This document shows positions 10,671-21,039 of a DNA stretch of 64,000 nucleotides, in pieces. Under the pieces are notes generated by a model. It did no database searches. It was not told the DNA's origin and was given only the letters and a program-made list of their open reading frames with translations. Numbering within the stretch: the first letter of the stretch is position 1; the number at the start of each line of letters is the position of its first letter. Source of the stretch: Theocolax elegans (taxonomy: Eukaryota; Arthropoda; Insecta; Hymenoptera; Cerocephalidae). The DNA is taken from the NCBI GenBank assembly GCA_026168455.1, contig CM047431.1, forward strand, positions 21,487,421 through 21,551,420, given 5' to 3'. A program made the translations under genes and the position numbers.

Positions 10671-11647
10671 GAGTATCGTCTCGCCTAGGAGAGATTAGAG
10701 GAATCGCGCGCGGAGACGAGTAAGAATAAGGCTTACCCCGCGAGTGAGGTGCGCAGTAGTACGAGAGCACTAGAGAGAGAGAGAGAGGGTACGAGACCGA
10801 AGGGAGCGAGACACGTGCCGTCCCCCACAGGATCATCCCCAGAGGAACGTAAGTCCTGGCCAGGCAATATCGTATTTATTACCGCCATGCCGCGAGCGAA
10901 ACCGGCGACGGGATACGCGCGGTATCCCGACGCATAAGTATACGACAGGTTAGCCGCTTTCGTCTCGACACTCTCTCTCGCCCCGTAAATTACGATTACG
11001 GCAAACCGGAGTGCTACACACTCCGGCTCGATCGCAACTCAGCGATAATCACTGCGAAGCCAGGTAACCGATACCTGGCGAACATAACCTCCTCCCCGAG
11101 TAGATCGAGACCGCGAGTCTCGACGCGTATATTGCGGCGGGCACACACACACACACGTTACCGTGTATTATATACTTTTAGAGTTTACGCGAATAACCTT
11201 ATTTGCTTTGAGCCAAGGTTCGACCTTGCCTTGGCTCACCATATTGTAATAACTCTTTCATTTTATTTTCTTTTAATAAATTAATTAACTATCAATAATT
11301 CCGAGTAATTATTAATTAACCGGCAATTACTCCCTGTCCCCGAAGGCGAATACCGCCATGCCCCGCGGGTGTCGTGCATTGCACTTCGCACGACACATAC
11401 CTGAGTAGCCGAGTACGAGTATTGACGGAGGATAAGTGTGCACCAGGTAAGTGCATACATTGTACACAGGGCCAACATCGTCACTCGGAGCTTGAGGCTA
11501 GCTCCGGTCGTCCCGAAAGGTAATTTTACCGATTTGCCAGCTGTATGGTGAGACAGCTGATCTCGGTATTGCGGTGATTTCCTGTGCATTGAACATATGC
11601 ACAGGACGAGTATAACCCTCCTGACGTATGAGAATAACCCTGTTACA
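10671..11647 (+). repeat. 5' LTR of Gypsy B (first ~120 bp missing)
   Basis: It matches 21158-22142 nearly base for base and ends in the same GTTACA. The first ~118 bp of the LTR (present at 21040-21157) are missing and replaced by Gypsy A leader. The ORFs at 10749 and 11281-11884 are shadows. Confidence 0.92.
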
Positions 11648-11649
11648 AC

Positions 11650-11660
11650 TGGCGCCCAAC
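11650..11660 (+). promoter_or_regulatory. Primer-binding site of Gypsy B (tRNA-Lys type)
   Basis: Two bases after the LTR end comes TGGCGCCCAAC, complementary to the 3' end of a tRNA-Lys as used by several arthropod Gypsy elements. The match weakens after 11 bases. Confidence 0.7.
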
Positions 11661-13097
11661 ACGTGAGTTTCCTTGGGATAGGGAAAATTATTGCAAGTGA
11701 TAACCAAAACGCGAGTTTCCTCGGGATAGGAAAAATTTTCCATTTAGTTGAATTTTCGATTTCGTACGTTGTTATACATATAAACCGCAACGAGTGGTTG
11801 CGAGTACGTTGCGAGTTCGTCGCGACGAGCACATGTAAACAACAACACGAGTTGAGTACAATCGAACATAATTCTTGGAATTAACTCGAAATAATAGTTA
11901 TTATTTTCGAAATAAGACTTATTATTTTCGATTTAAATTAAATTTAAAATCCGATAGATAAATTTGCCAAAGTAATAATTTATAACATATATAAATTTTA
12001 TAAACAAATTAAAGTTTTCCCAAATTAAAAATTTTTGTTTAAGTTTCCCAAATTTTCCCAAAATTTAAAAATTTTCCAAATTTTCCAAAAATTTTAATTT
12101 TTTCAAATTTTCCAAAAATTTTAATTTTTTCAAATTTTCCAAAATTTTCAATTTTTTCAAATTTTCCAAAATTTTCAATTTTTTCAAATTTTCCAAAATT
12201 TTCGAATTTGCTCAAATTTTTTGGAAGTTTTCAAATTTTTCTGATTTTTCAAAATTTTCAATTTTTTTTTCACATTTGTAAATTTTTTGTAGATTTCAGA
12301 ATTTTTTCGAATTATTTCGGAACTTTCGAAATTTCCTTCATATATTATATTTTTTTGCGGTAATCTGGAAAATTTTTAAATTGTACAGTACGATTTTACA
12401 AAGCGAATAGTGACGTGTGTGCGTCATAAAATCGTAGACATCGCGAGCGATACCATATAGAAATTGTAATTTCTCGTCGTATATTTCTGCGTAGCACAAT
12501 AGGCGAGAGAGAGACAATAGATTTGGTGTAAAGTGTACGCTAAGCTTTAACCAATTAATTAATTAGTTAATTAATTGGCATTAAAGTATTATTAAAGAAA
12601 TAAAATGAATACTACTATTAAACATTTTATAAAATTTGTTTTTTTTCTTAATTAAATTAATTAAAATTTTTCTGTGGCACGTCTCAATAAATTCAAATAG
12701 ACGTACTGAAAGGTTGTGCGGGCAAAAATAAAACACTTATTGTTTTATTCGGGTTATTTTAATTTTGTTAATTAAAGAGGTGATTGTAGTACCCACATTT
12801 AACATTTATTAGTTAATTATTATATTCCTACTCTGGCATAATCAAACCAGATTCGCAATAACCCACACAATCTTACCTTAGCGTACACGGTAGGACGAAG
12901 CCAGAGCAATCCAATAATTAGGCCGTATAGTCCGATCACATATATTTTTTTGTATTTTGCGATTATAATTGTGCGCCTTAGGGAAAACGCGAGCGAACGA
13001 CCCCACGATAGCCGCGCAATTGGACTGCTCTGGTAAAGCGAATTAAATTATTTTTTATATTTATTGTAAATTATTTATTTAAATCGTTATTATAAAT
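11661..13097 (+). other. Gypsy B untranslated leader with simple tandem repeats
   Basis: A 1.4 kb AT-rich leader. A GAGTTTCCTNGGGATAGG motif occurs twice, at about 11664 and 11713. From about 12045 to 12260 a unit of roughly 30 bp (TTTTCAAATTTTCCAAAA...) repeats about six times. No gene is supported before the gag start at 13098. Confidence 0.7.
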
Positions 13098-13724
13098 ATG
13101 GCGTGTTCGACACAACAGAAGATCGAAGACTGGTGCTTGTTTTATAGAGACAAAGATATATGTCAATATCTTAACAACCTGTCACTTAAAGATACAGGCA
13201 ATAAATTTGACAAGTTAAGTCGTCTGACAAAATGGCTCCTAGGAGATTACGAGCCAAGGGATTTCGTTGAAGAACCTGAGCAGGATGATATCACCGTCTG
13301 GTACCATCGGGAAGAACTCAGGCAAAATTTCATCACAAAATATAGCTCGGCAGAACACCCGTGGGAGAACTCGACAATCGACGACAACACAAGCCATCCA
13401 TTATTAACTCTTAACAACGATGAAGGAGTTAAAGAAAATATGGAAACGAGCCGTAAAAGAGTTCAACATCTCCAAGACAATGAAACCACGGCAATATTGC
13501 AAGAAACCACGGGATCAACATCAACGAATGACAAAGCTGCCGACAGTATTACAAACGATGATAAAAATTCAAGTAGAATAAGACTCACTGCAACAGACCG
13601 AGGATCATTCGAAATCCCACTTGAATTCGCAAATTTTATGCAGGGAATGTCAGACACGGTTAAGCAATTAACTGAAAAAGTAAACGCGCTGACAGCAGCA
13701 CAAGCCTATTTTAACAAGCACTAG
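13098..13724 (+). CDS. gag: Gypsy B gag, N-terminal part
   Basis: A 208-residue frame starting at the first good ATG after the leader. It is acidic and Asn/Thr-rich with no strong motif, and ends in a helical stretch. The next frame (13786-14913) is open upstream of its own ATG and overlaps the end of this one. The two are therefore probably one gag protein split by a single-base shift near 13720. That shift could be a mutation or a programmed frameshift; I see no classic slippery heptamer that settles it. Confidence 0.65.
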   Translation: MACSTQQKIEDWCLFYRDKDICQYLNNLSLKDTGNKFDKLSRLTKWLLGDYEPRDFVEEPEQDDITVWYHREELRQNFITKYSSAEHPWENSTIDDNTSHPLLTLNNDEGVKENMETSRKRVQHLQDNETTAILQETTGSTSTNDKAADSITNDDKNSSRIRLTATDRGSFEIPLEFANFMQGMSDTVKQLTEKVNALTAAQAYFNKH

Positions 13725-13785
13725 ACTGGACCAGCCACGACACGAAGTCCGGAGCCAACGACAGCAAGTAGGATTCCAGGACACA

Positions 13786-14913
13786 ATGGCGTACCATTAC
13801 CTGGACAATACAACCGAATTACCACAACCTGAACCCCCAGCACCACTCGCAAGGAGAGTCGGCCAAGCCTGGGAGGGGGGGAACTTCCAAGGTCAGGAAA
13901 GACTTGGAAATACGAGTGGTACCAGGACCGAGAACAGCACCTGGCAGAGAAGTGCAGGACAGTCGCTGAAAGACGTCGGTCAAATTGTCCGGAAATGGGG
14001 ACTACAGTTCTCAGCAGATGGCGACCAGAGCATAGACTCATTTCTCGAACGAGTCGAGGAATGCTGGATTCTGGCCAATCTTTCAGAATCCGAATTGCTA
14101 AGCTCACTGCCAGAGTTATTCAAAGGCGTTGCAGCACTCTGGTTCAAAACCGAAAGAGATACGTGGTCGACGTGGTCCGAATTCCAAAAAGAAGCTCGTC
14201 ACTGGTTCGGAACAAATAGGCGGTTTCAGAAGAGGTTGATTGCCGAAATAAATTCCCGGTATCAAGGACCCGGCGAGAAAACACGGGATTACATTACGTG
14301 TCTAGTCCACATGATCAGAAGACTCGATCCAATCCCAAGGATCGAGCAACAGCTAGACACGCTGCACGGCAACCTGCGCCCCGAAATACAAAATTTGGTG
14401 CGCAGGACGGATTGCGATTCAATCCATACTCTTCTCGATCTTGCTGTCGAAGCCGAGCTTATGCTGGAGGGACAGAAAGCGTATAGACACCCTCCGCCAC
14501 CCGAGACGGCCCTAATACCCGAGTCGGCTTACAAACCGAAGGAGGAAAAGAGGGCCAAGACGAAGATTGCAGCGGTGCAGCCGACAGCACCAAATCTGCA
14601 GACCAAGAAGAATCCGCCAGAGGACTTGGCGAAAACCCTGGCCAAAGTTCTCGAAGAGAAGATGAGAGAATTCGTCCTTTCGATGACCACATCCCGAGGC
14701 GGAATTGGTAAACCGAGGGAACCAAATCGGACAAAGAATACGAAGGGTTTTGCCGAAAGGACGTACGGCGGATCAAAAGAAGAAAAAGACAATCAGAACG
14801 TGAACGCGAGACCGCAGGCCACACAACCATTGAAATGCTTTGGTTGCGGACGGCTAGGGTATAAGCGCGCAGATTGCCCGGACTGTTCGGGAAACGCAAA
14901 CAGGAGCGGTTGA
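13786..14913 (+). CDS. gag: Gypsy B gag, capsid and nucleocapsid
   Basis: A 375-residue frame. Residues about 95-215 match the retrotransposon gag capsid fold (LWFKTERDTWSTWSEF, later LRPEIQNLV). A basic linker follows. Near the C-terminus is a zinc-knuckle-like CFGCGRLGYKRADC in which the histidine of the CCHC motif is replaced by tyrosine. The same Tyr is seen in the partial duplicate at about 16420. Two in-frame stops (TGA at 14911-14913 and TAA at 15158-15160) separate gag from the protease, which is in the same frame. Pol may thus be reached by readthrough, or the stops are damage. Confidence 0.85.
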   Translation: MAYHYLDNTTELPQPEPPAPLARRVGQAWEGGNFQGQERLGNTSGTRTENSTWQRSAGQSLKDVGQIVRKWGLQFSADGDQSIDSFLERVEECWILANLSESELLSSLPELFKGVAALWFKTERDTWSTWSEFQKEARHWFGTNRRFQKRLIAEINSRYQGPGEKTRDYITCLVHMIRRLDPIPRIEQQLDTLHGNLRPEIQNLVRRTDCDSIHTLLDLAVEAELMLEGQKAYRHPPPPETALIPESAYKPKEEKRAKTKIAAVQPTAPNLQTKKNPPEDLAKTLAKVLEEKMREFVLSMTTSRGGIGKPREPNRTKNTKGFAERTYGGSKEEKDNQNVNARPQATQPLKCFGCGRLGYKRADCPDCSGNANRSG

Positions 14914-17786
14914 AAAGGGTCGTTCCCGTTCCTACCCCGCACAGATATCCCAATTACAGCCGAGCGCTGTAAGGAGAGCTCGGCAATAAAAGAGTCGTCG
15001 GAAGTGCCGACGACATCAGTGGAGTCCGAGGGATGTAGCGGCTGTCTCAGCCCGAATTCTGTGGGATCGACGGAAAAGTCAGATCAGCACCAAATAGCGG
15101 CCGCTACTAGAGATCTGGATGATAGGGCTGGAGGAGAAGACCCTCCGAGTGGAAAATAAACTCGTTGGTGGGTCCAAGTGGGCATTGCCGGCTACCGCGT
15201 ACGCGCCTTGTTCGATACGGGAGCATCGCGCACGGTAATGGGTTCGATTGGTCTACAATTGGCCACGGCCTGCGGCTGTCCACTCATCCCGAGCAACGGA
15301 AGGAAAGCGAAAGTGCCAGGGAACCAGACGGTAGCGATCGCTGGTTACGTAGACCTGCCTTTCGAGGTTGCGGGGATAAAGCGAGATATTCGCGTAGCCG
15401 TACTCCCGGACAATCAAATCGACTGTTACGTCGGAGCGGACTTCATCCGTGGTTTTGGCGCAGTTTTGGATCCGAACGAAAATAAACTTTGGATCAAAGC
15501 GGCCAACAAGTCCGTAGATCTGGAAGTAGCGAGCATATCGCGAATCGATGCATTCGAGATAGCATCGATAGGACTTGCAGACTTATTGCCAGAGGAGCAA
15601 GAAAGACTGCATACACTGGCTGATCGATACCTGGGTACAACGGGGAGGCCGTTGGAATGTACATCTCTGATTGAGCACGCGATCGACGTGGGTGCGACGC
15701 GGCCAATCAAACAGAAATATTATCTCGTCTCTAAGCGAATAGAGGAAGAGATGCACGCCCAGGTTAAGGAGATGCTCGACGCGGGGGTGATCGAGCCATC
15801 AACCAGTGGATGGTCGAGCCCCGTAGTAATGGTCCGTAAACCTAACGGGAAGTATCGGTTCTGTATTAACTATCGGAAGGTCAATGCACTGTCGAAAACC
15901 GATGCTTACCCGCTGCCTAACATGGACGGCATACTACGGAAGCTCAAGAACGCGAGGTACATCAGCACGCTAGACTTGAGTAGCGCGTACCACCAGATAC
16001 CGCTAAGACCGGAGTCAGCGGCTATAACCGCATTCACAGTACCTGGGCTAGGCTTATTCCAATTTAAAAGGATGCCTTATGGCCTATCCCAGGCGGGAGC
16101 CACGTTCCAAAGGTTAGTGGACAAAATCATAGGGCCTGAGCTCGAGCCCTATGCATTTTCGTACCTCGATGATATAATCATCGCCACAGAGACCTTCGAG
16201 GAACACGAAAAGTGGCTAAAGTTCTCGAAGAGAAGATGAGAGAATTCGTCCTTTCGATGACCACATCCGAGCGGAATTGGTAAACCGAGGGAACCAAATC
16301 GGACAAGAATACGAAGGGTTCCGCCGAAAGGACGTACGGCGGATCGAAAGAGAAAAACAATCAGAACGTGAACGCGAGACCGCAAGCCACACAACCATTG
16401 AAATGCTTTGGTTGCGGACGGCTAGGGTATAAGCGCGCAGATTGCCCGGACTGTTCGGGAAACGCAAACAGGAGCGGTTGAAAAGGGTCGTTCCCGTTCC
16501 TACCCCGCACAGATATCCCCAATTACAGCCGAGCGCTGTAAGGAGAGCTCGGCAATAAAAGAGTCGTCGGAAGTGCCGACGACATCAGTGGAGTCCGAGG
16601 GATGTAGCGGCTGTCTCAGCCCGAATTCTGTGGGATCGACGGAAAAGTCAGATCAGCACCAAATAGCGGCCGCTACTAGAGATCTGGATGATAGGGCTGG
16701 AGGAGAAGACCCTCCGAGTGGAAAATAAACTCGTTGGTGGGTCCAAGTGGGCATTGCCGGCTACCGCGTACGCGCCTTGTTCGATACGGGAGCATCGCGC
16801 ACGGTAATGGGTTCGATTGGTCTACAATTGGCCACGGCCTGCGGCTGTCCACTCATCCCGAGCAACGGAAGGAAAGCGAAAGTGCCAGGGAACCAGACGG
16901 TAGCGATCGCTGGTTACGTAGACCTGCCTTTCGAGGTTGCGGGGATAAAGCGAGATATTCGCGTAGCCGTACTCCCGGACAATCAAATCGACTGTTACGT
17001 CGGAGCGGACTTCATCCGTGGTTTTGGCGCAGTTTTGGATCCGAACGAAAATAAACTTTGGATCAAAGCGGCCAACAAGTCCGTAGATCTGGAAGTAGCG
17101 AGCATATCGCGAATCGATGCATTCGAGATAGCATCGATAGGACTTGCAGACTTATTGCCAGAGGAGCAAGAAAGACTGCATACACTGGCTGATCGATACC
17201 TGGGTACAACGGGGAGGCCGTTGGAATGTACATCTCTGATTGAGCACGCGATCGACGTGGGTGCGACGCGGCCAATCAAACAGAAATATTATCTCGTCTC
17301 TAAGCGAATAGAGGAAGAGATGCACGCCCAGGTTAAGGAGATGCTCGACGCGGGGGTGATCGAGCCATCAACCAGTGGATGGTCGAGCCCCGTAGTAATG
17401 GTCCGTAAACCTAACGGGAAGTATCGGTTCTGTATTAACTATCGGAAGGTCAATGCACTGTCGAAAACCGATGCTTACCCGCTGCCTAACATGGACGGCA
17501 TACTACGGAAGCTCAAGAACGCGAGGTACATCAGCACGCTAGACTTGAGTAGCGCGTACCACCAGATACCGCTAAGACCGGAGTCAGCGGCTATAACCGC
17601 ATTCACAGTACCTGGGCTAGGCTTATTCCAATTTAAAAGGATGCCTTATGGCCTATCCCAGGCGGGAGCCACGTTCCAAAGGTTAGTGGACAAAATCATA
17701 GGGCCTGAGCTCGAGCCCTATGCATTTTCGTACCTCGATGATATAATCATCGCCACAGAGACCTTTGAGGAACACGAAAAGTGGCT
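14644..17786 (+). repeat. Direct duplication of ~1.57 kb in Gypsy B (gag end, protease, RT start)
   Basis: Bases 14644-16217 are repeated at 16218-17786. The protease-RT parts give identical protein, while the gag-end part shows a few small deletions in the second copy. The junction joins the palm of RT (GTGGCTAAAGT) to gag (GCCAAAGTTCTC), sharing five bases, AAAGT. This suggests a microhomology-mediated event. Confidence 0.92.
15178..16239 (+). pseudogene. Gypsy B protease-RT, upstream duplicate (truncated)
   Basis: A 353-codon frame with aspartic protease (FDTGASRTVMG near residue 12) and RT up to the catalytic Tyr-Leu-Asp-Asp (SYLDDIIIAT). It ends a few codons later at the duplication junction in out-of-frame gag sequence. 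The first 350 residues are identical to those of the frame at 16747. There is no in-frame ATG at the natural start, as expected for a pol translated from gag. Confidence 0.9.
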
Positions 17787-18261
17787 AAAGTATGTCCTGA
17801 AGAGAATCAACGAGGCTAGTCTCACAGTGAATCGGGATAAAAGTGTATTTGGACGTACTGAGGTGAAATATCTCGGAGTGCTGGTGAATCGCGATGGAAT
17901 CAGACCAGACCCCGAGAAAATCGAGCCGATCATCAATTATCCGGCGCCCAAGAATCTAAAACAACTTAGAAGATTCCTTGGTATGGGTTCGTGGTACCGG
18001 AAATTCTTACGAGACTTTGCTACCTTGGCCGAGCCGCTGACGAGGCTTACTAAGAAGGACCGTAAGTTTGAATGGCTCGAGGAGCAGCAACAGGCATTCG
18101 ATCAGATCAAGGCGCTGATCGCAACTGCTCCCGTCCTACCGAGGCCGGAGTTCGACGTGCAGTTCGTTATACAGACGGATGCAAGCGACACTGGCATTGG
18201 CGCAGTACTTCTCCAGGTGATTAACGGGGAAGAGATGTGGAGCATCGAAAAGGCGCCCTGA
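16747..18261 (+). CDS. pol: Gypsy B protease, reverse transcriptase, start of RNase H
   Basis: A 504-codon frame. It contains aspartic protease (DTGA), the full RT with YLDD, connection domain, and the first RNase H strand (TDASDTGIGAVLLQV). It then jumps at 18240 into a displaced copy of the RNase H end, shifting frame and stopping. Apart from that junction, the sequence looks functional. The continuation of RNase H is at 18735. Confidence 0.9.
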   Translation: MGIAGYRVRALFDTGASRTVMGSIGLQLATACGCPLIPSNGRKAKVPGNQTVAIAGYVDLPFEVAGIKRDIRVAVLPDNQIDCYVGADFIRGFGAVLDPNENKLWIKAANKSVDLEVASISRIDAFEIASIGLADLLPEEQERLHTLADRYLGTTGRPLECTSLIEHAIDVGATRPIKQKYYLVSKRIEEEMHAQVKEMLDAGVIEPSTSGWSSPVVMVRKPNGKYRFCINYRKVNALSKTDAYPLPNMDGILRKLKNARYISTLDLSSAYHQIPLRPESAAITAFTVPGLGLFQFKRMPYGLSQAGATFQRLVDKIIGPELEPYAFSYLDDIIIATETFEEHEKWLKYVLKRINEASLTVNRDKSVFGRTEVKYLGVLVNRDGIRPDPEKIEPIINYPAPKNLKQLRRFLGMGSWYRKFLRDFATLAEPLTRLTKKDRKFEWLEEQQQAFDQIKALIATAPVLPRPEFDVQFVIQTDASDTGIGAVLLQVINGEEMWSIEKAP

Positions 18262-18734
18262 ACTACGTACCCGACGCGCTATCGCGGATGAGCGAGGAGG
18301 AGGCCCTCGCCATCGACGCAATATCTTGGGTAGAGGAGTCCCAAGACGAGTGGTTTCAGAATTGGCTGAAACGAGTAAAATCTAGTCCAAGGGATTTCCT
18401 CGTTGGAAGTGTGTCGGAGGACGACTATACTTCCACAAGCCGAACGAGTTGATCGACGAAACACTCGGAGACGAGGACGCGTGGAAGTTAGTGATTCCAA
18501 AGGAACACCGAAAAGCGGTCCTCGAGGAAAGCCACGACTCTCCTACGTCTGGCCATGCTGGACGTGAGAAGACGTTTGCCAGTCTGGCTAAGTACTGGCC
18601 AGGTTATTACGCCGACGTGAAGGACTACGTGCGCCGTTGTCTCGTCTGTCAACAATGCAAGGTGGATCAGCGACCACCTGCAGGACTGATGGGAAAACGC
18701 ACGGTCGAACGTCCCTGGCAAGTCGTGGCAGGGG
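18240..18734 (+). pseudogene. Displaced duplicate of RNase H end and integrase zinc domain
   Basis: This 495 bp block repeats 18973-19468 at an offset of 733-734. It runs from the RNase H C-terminus (ALNYVPDALSRM) through the His-His-Cys-Cys integrase zinc domain (HAGREKTF, later CLVCQQCK). A one-base deletion (CCC to CC near 18397) breaks its frame. It sits between the two halves of RNase H and so disrupts pol. Confidence 0.88.
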
Positions 18735-20667
18735 GAAGGTACTGGAATTCGCCAGTAGGACGTTAAACCAGGCCGAACGCAATTATAGCGTTACGGAACG
18801 AGAGTGCCTGGCGGTTATATGGGCTATTGGTAAATATAGACCTTATATAGAAGGCTATCACTTTCGCGTTATAACCGACCATAGTAGCTTACGTTGGCTG
18901 CATAGCTTACACAGTCCAACGGGTAGATTAGCGCGATGGGCACTAGAGTTGCAGGGACACAGCTTTGATCTAGAGCATCGAAAAGGCGCCCTGAACTACG
19001 TACCCGACGCGCTATCGCGGATGAGCGAGGAGGAGGCCCTCGCCATCGACGCAATATCTTGGGTAGAGGAGTCCCAAGACGAGTGGTTTCAGAATTGGCT
19101 GAAACGAGTAAAATCTAGTCCAAGGGATTTCCCTCGTTGGAAGTGTGTCGGAGGACGACTATACTTCCACAAGCCAAACGAGTTGATCGAAGAAACACTC
19201 GGAGACGAGGACGCGTGGAAGTTAGTGATTCCAAAGGAACACCGAAAAACGGTCCTCGAGGAAAGCCACGACTCTCCTACGTCTGGCCATGCTGGACGTG
19301 AGAAGACGTTTGCCAGTCTGGCTAAGTACTGGCCAGGTTACTACGCCGACGTGAAGGACTACGTGCGCCGTTGTCTCGTCTGTCAACAATGCAAGGTGGA
19401 TCAGCGACCACCTGCAGGACTGATGGGAAAACGCACGGTCGAACGTCCCTGGCAAGTCGTGGCAGGGGATATCACCGGACCCTTTGTACAGAGCAAGGGC
19501 GGATACGAATACATCCTCGTATTCTTGGATTTATTCACCCGGTGGGCGGAGTGGGTACCAATTCGCAAAGCCAACGCGAAAACCATTCTCAAGGAGTTCA
19601 AAGAGAGAATAGTTTTAAGATTTGGTACTCCTGAGGTATTTCTATCGGATAACGGTACCGAATTCAAGAATAAGGCCGTCGACGAATACCTACAGGAGGT
19701 GGGGACACATCATACCACCACTCCGCCATATTTTCCCCAGGCGAACCCGGTTGAACGTGTCAACCGAACATTGAAAACCAGGATTGTGGCTTTCATAGAG
19801 GAAAACCACAATACCTGGGACGAGAAACTACCGGAGCTTGTATTCTCGCTGAACAACACCGTACACGAGTCTACGGGTACGACTCCGGCAATGCTGAATT
19901 ACGGACGAGAGCCTATGCCTCCCGGCACCATCAAGAGGAATCAAGACCAGACTGGCATAGAAGAGGAGCAGCACCATAAGATAGAATTATGGCAAGAGCG
20001 ACTTCAAAAGCTCAGGGAAGTACATGAGTCTGCAGCCGCACGAGCAGATCAACAGCATGAGCGACAAGCGAGCTATTACAATGCTAAAAGGAGGGACACA
20101 CCTTTCGCCCTAGGAGACCTGGTGTCGAAAAAGAACAGAGTCCTGTCCTCAGCAGCTCAGGGTATTTCGGCTAAGCTGGCTCCGCAGGCAACAGGTCTGT
20201 ATATCATAATAGGCCAACCAGGATCCAATACTTATACGTTGTTGGATAAAGACGGTAAGGTGACCGACCTGGCAGACGCCGAACACCTTAAACACTGCAT
20301 TTCACCGGATCTCGACGCAGATGAGGAAGAAGAACATCCGCCGAGAGACATCGTGGGAGAAGGGGCGACGCGCGACCCGCCCCATGCGAGTGTACAGTCA
20401 CCAAATTGCGTGCGGACTCCTGCGCGAGTCATAGCGGGTGACACCAGCATGCGAGAACAGACTCCTGCGAGAGTCAAAACGCCGGATGTACGAAAACGCG
20501 GCCGTTCGCGAAATTCGGCAAAAACCGTCGCGAGACCCCACGGGAAGAACAAAGCGAAACGCGGTGTAGAGAATAATGACGTCGAATCCGTACTCGGGAG
20601 ATCAGGATCATCGGTAGTCCCTAGAAAGACGCGCGCGCAAGCGAAGCGACAATTAAAAATGTACTAA
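18735..20667 (+). CDS. pol: Gypsy B RNase H and integrase
   Basis: The open frame (from 18637, with the first ~33 codons an out-of-frame reading of the duplicate) covers most of RNase H (ERECLAVIWAI, TDHSSLRWL) and the HHCC zinc domain. The integrase core follows, with catalytic Asp after a conserved DITGPF, Asp in SDNGTEF, and Glu in NPVERVNRTLK, then a C-terminal GPY/F-like region (KLAPQATGLYII) and a basic tail. The catalytic triad is complete. There is no envelope ORF afterwards. Confidence 0.92.
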
Positions 20668-21030
20668 TCGCAACATAAGTAATTTGTTGACGTGGACGGA
20701 TGACAATACTGCACCCGATTCAACGAGTTCGCCGTCGAAAAGACGAAAGAGCACTAACGCTATTTTGTGTGTGGTTGACAGGGGATACATAACCTATGTA
20801 CATGCCCCAGTCGGTCGAACCACCACTAGCTAAGTCAGAAAGAGCCGATAGCTCCTGACAAGTCTGAGTCAGGACCAGATCACCAGGGTAAAAATCCCCT
20901 GGCTATCGAAATCGTGAAATAAAGCGATTTCACTCCAAATCAGATCCCTAACCACATCCTGACGCGTCTAGGAAAGGTCAGAGCATGATAATATAAATAT
21001 TATATTATATAGGAATATACCTTGCGTCTG
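20668..21030 (+). other. Untranslated 3' region of Gypsy B
   Basis: Between the pol stop and the polypurine tract. No gene seen. Confidence 0.6.
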
Positions 21031-21039
21031 GAAGGGGGG
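21031..21039 (+). promoter_or_regulatory. Polypurine tract of Gypsy B
   Basis: GAAGGGGGG directly abuts the 3' LTR start TGTAACGG. Confidence 0.8.

Noticed and set aside
20668..21039. Envelope gene of Gypsy B
   Set aside because: Only 370 bp separate pol from the 3' LTR, with no open frame or membrane segments.
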